The position numbers and the translations under genes are program-made. Of a stretch of DNA of 5,540 nucleotides, positions 3,385 through 5,540 are shown piece by piece. The stretch's first letter is position 1; each line of letters opens with the position of its first letter. The notes beneath the pieces were generated by a model. That model saw only the letters and a program-made list of their open reading frames with translations. It had not been told where the DNA came from and ran no database searches. Source of the stretch: an uncultured Bacilli bacterium (GTDB lineage Bacteria; Bacillota_I; Bacilli_A; RF39; UBA660); assembly GCA_944350395.1 (NCBI GenBank), contig CALVPA010000011.1, forward strand, positions 1 through 5,540, read 5' to 3'.

Positions 3385-5529
3385 ATGAAAAGAGAATTTA
3401 AATTAAATTTTAGGGGAAGAGATATAACTGTAGAAACTGGAGAACTAGCTAAGCAGGCTAACGGTGCAGTACTAGTTAGATACGGTGATACTGTTGTCTT
3501 AAGTTGTGCGGTTATGTCTAATAATGTTAGTAGTGCTGACTTTTTCCCTTTGACTGTATTATATCAAGAAAAACTATATTCCGTAGGTAAGATTCCTGGA
3601 GGATTTATTAAAAGAGAGGGTAGACCTACGGATGAGGCGACACTTTCTGCAAGACTAATAGATAGACCTATTAGACCAATGTTTGCAGATGGCTTTAGAA
3701 ATGAAGTACAAGTTATAAATACTGTTTTATCGGTTGATCCCGATAATAGTCCACAAATGGCTGCCATGTTAGGTTCTAGTTTAGCACTATGCATAAGCGA
3801 TATACCATTCGATGGACCTATCGCTGGAGTTAGAGTTGGTAAAATCGGAAAAGAGTATATCATAAATCCTAACGTGGAAGAGACTGAAAAGAGCGAACTC
3901 ATACTTACTCTTGCGGGAACTAAAACAGATATATGCATGATCGAAACAGGTGCCAAAGAAGTTAGCGAAGAAGTTATGATTAAAGCTATCGAATTTGGAC
4001 AGAAAGCGATTACTGAACTGTGTGAATTTGAAGATGAAGTAACCAAGAACGTCGGTTTAGAGAAAGTGACTGTCGACTTAGTAGAGATAGATAAAGATTT
4101 AACTGAACTAGTTAAAAAGTACGCTAAGGATATGTTACTAGATGCACTTACTAGCGATAAAGAGAAGAATGAAAAATACGAAGAGATAGAAAGTGTGAAA
4201 GTACAGACTGTAGGTCACTTTAGTGAACTTTATAAAGATAATGAGAATTTAGGAGACATATTAAAAGATGTCAAGACGTTAGTTGATGAACTAGAAGCCG
4301 AGTTAGTAAGAGACTTAATAGTCGAAAAGCACATTCGTCCAGATGGTAGAGCGTTAGATGAGATTAGACCACTTTCTGCTAGTATAGATATTCTTCCTAG
4401 GACTCATGGCAGTGCTTTATTTACAAGAGGTCAGACTCAGGCTTTGGGTGCGACTACATTAGGAGCACTAGGAGAGCACCAAATTTTGGACGGATTAGGA
4501 TTAGAAGATACTAAGAGATTTATGCTTCACTATAATTTCCCTAACTTTAGTGTCGGTGAAACTGGTAGATATGGAGCTCCAGGTAGACGTGAAATAGGAC
4601 ACGGTGCCCTAGGGGAACGTGCACTTTTACAAGTAATGCCTAGTGAAGAAGAATTTCCTTATACTGTAAGAGTAGTAAGTGAGATACTTGAGAGTAACGG
4701 TTCATCGAGTCAAGCGTCTATCTGTGCAGGATGCCTAAGTCTAATGGCTGCTGGTGTACCTATTAAAAGTCCTGTTGCTGGAATAGCCATGGGTTTAATA
4801 ACTAAAGGAAGAAAGCACGTAGTACTAACCGATATACAAGGATTAGAAGATCACATGGGAGATATGGACTTTAAAGTTGCAGGTACTAAGAACGGAATAA
4901 CTGCACTTCAGATGGATATCAAAATAAAGGGTGTAACTAAAAGTATTTTGAAAGAAGCACTTGCTCAGGCTCATAAAGCTAGATTACAGATACTAGAAGT
5001 CATGACTAGTGTAATAAGTGAACCGCGCAAGAGTTTAAGCCCATATGCGCCTAAAATAACAACTTTAGACATTAAACCAGAGAAAATTAAAGATGTAATC
5101 GGTCGCGGTGGTGAGATGATTACGAAGATCATTCTTACTGCATCTAATGTCAAATCTGTAAACGACAAAGATGCTGTAAAGGTTGATATCGATGACGATG
5201 GACACGTAGTCATATATCACAGCAATCAAGAAGTAATCGATAAAACTCTAGAGATGATCAAAAATGTCGTCAAAGAAGTAGAAATAGGAAAAATATACAC
5301 CGGAAAAGTTACTAAAGTTGAGGATTTCGGATGTTTTGTAGAATTATGGGACGGTTGTGAAGGATTAGTCCACGTATCTCAAATGGCCAACGAGAGAATC
5401 GATAAACCTAGCGATTTAGTAAAAGTTGGAGACGAGATAGTCGTAAAAGCTACTGGTTATGATAACCGCGGTAGACTAAACTTATCTAGAAAAGAAGCTT
5501 TACCTAAGAATGACAAAAAGACCAAATAG
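3385..5529 (+). CDS. pnp: Polyribonucleotide nucleotidyltransferase (PNPase)
   Basis: PNPase degrades RNA 3' to 5' with phosphate, releasing nucleoside diphosphates, and can run in reverse to add tails. It forms a trimer in the cytoplasm. The 714 residues are full length and ordered as expected: a first RNase PH-like domain (about 1-140, with PGGFIKREGRPTDEATLSARLIDRPIRP), a helical linker, and a second catalytic RNase PH domain (about 310-545) with FNFS-like FPNFSVGETGRYGAPGRREI, SNGSSSQAS and QGLEDHMGDMDFKVAGT, where Asp489 and Asp495 match the catalytic pair Asp486/Asp492 of E. coli. The KH domain (about 557-620) has GxxG as GRGG at 573-576, and the S1 domain (about 633-705) includes DFGCFVEL and GLVHVSQM. 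ATG 3385 follows AAAGAGAGG (3372-3380); the in-frame ATG 3349 lies in the hairpin loop region. It is intact, with no missing motif. Confidence 0.98.
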   Translation: MKREFKLNFRGRDITVETGELAKQANGAVLVRYGDTVVLSCAVMSNNVSSADFFPLTVLYQEKLYSVGKIPGGFIKREGRPTDEATLSARLIDRPIRPMFADGFRNEVQVINTVLSVDPDNSPQMAAMLGSSLALCISDIPFDGPIAGVRVGKIGKEYIINPNVEETEKSELILTLAGTKTDICMIETGAKEVSEEVMIKAIEFGQKAITELCEFEDEVTKNVGLEKVTVDLVEIDKDLTELVKKYAKDMLLDALTSDKEKNEKYEEIESVKVQTVGHFSELYKDNENLGDILKDVKTLVDELEAELVRDLIVEKHIRPDGRALDEIRPLSASIDILPRTHGSALFTRGQTQALGATTLGALGEHQILDGLGLEDTKRFMLHYNFPNFSVGETGRYGAPGRREIGHGALGERALLQVMPSEEEFPYTVRVVSEILESNGSSSQASICAGCLSLMAAGVPIKSPVAGIAMGLITKGRKHVVLTDIQGLEDHMGDMDFKVAGTKNGITALQMDIKIKGVTKSILKEALAQAHKARLQILEVMTSVISEPRKSLSPYAPKITTLDIKPEKIKDVIGRGGEMITKIILTASNVKSVNDKDAVKVDIDDDGHVVIYHSNQEVIDKTLEMIKNVVKEVEIGKIYTGKVTKVEDFGCFVELWDGCEGLVHVSQMANERIDKPSDLVKVGDEIVVKATGYDNRGRLNLSRKEALPKNDKKTK

Positions 5530-5540
5530 AAGGTCTTTTT
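5515..5540 (+). terminator. Intrinsic terminator overlapping the end of pnp
   Basis: AAAAAGACC (5515-5523) and GGTCTTTTT (5532-5540) are perfect reverse complements around an eight-base loop that contains the TAG stop (5527-5529). The T run reaches the window edge and may continue. It closes the rpsO-pnp unit. Confidence 0.85.

Noticed and set aside
3564..4046. 160-codon open frame on the minus strand inside pnp
   Set aside because: It is antisense to conserved PNPase sequence, has no family resemblance or start signals, and is a shadow of the pnp codon pattern.
1..5540. Mycoplasma-type genetic code (UGA = Trp)
   Set aside because: TGA ends the Fic, prp and surface genes at sensible places, and Trp is encoded by TGG.
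1..5540. CRISPR arrays, tRNA or rRNA genes, transposases
   Set aside because: No regularly spaced repeats, tRNA-like cloverleaf, rRNA text or transposase-like protein was found on reading both strands.

Overview
The window is a low-GC bacterial chromosome segment, probably from a Firmicutes/Bacillota lineage (Bacilli or a gut RF39/Erysipelotrichia-like relative). The evidence is AT-rich coding sequence, strong AGGAGG-type ribosome binding sites, an L21-leader-like RNA before rplU, and the rplU-prp-rpmA arrangement with an N-terminally extended L27 typical of Firmicutes. TGA is a stop codon in three genes and all visible Trp are TGG, so this is not a UGA=Trp mollicute. Lineage is inferred from memory of these families, not from a search.

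Layout: (1) positions 1-263 hold the 3' end of a Fic-family gene with a 15-T run inside it. (2) Positions 287-1321 are the L21 operon: promoter, structured leader, rplU (L21), prp (protease that trims L27), rpmA (L27 precursor) and a terminator. (3) Positions 1356-2683 hold a separate gene, with its own promoter, for a membrane-anchored surface protein of about 421 residues. Its C-terminal C-type-lectin-like segment has a striking run of NNC/NNT codons flanked by invariant framework, as expected of the variable region of a diversity-generating retroelement (DGR) target. (4) Positions 2667-2960 are noncoding, with perfect inverted repeats, a possible ten-codon ORF and a direct-repeat patch that may be a decayed VR-like remnant. 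(5) Positions 2961-5540 hold promoter, leader, rpsO (S15), a hairpin, pnp (PNPase) and a terminator.

The ribosomal genes form two standard housekeeping units: L21, L27 and the L27-maturing protease; and S15 with the RNA-degrading PNPase. The surface-protein gene sits between these units, where many Firmicutes would have obgE after rpmA. Its codon use differs from its neighbours, so it looks like an accessory cassette in a housekeeping region. The most interesting lead is this cassette: a candidate hypervariable surface protein with possible DGR target-site structure, but no reverse transcriptase or template repeat in the window. A second recurring oddity is that stop codons are embedded in the 3'-end hairpins of all four genes whose 3' ends carry such a hairpin.
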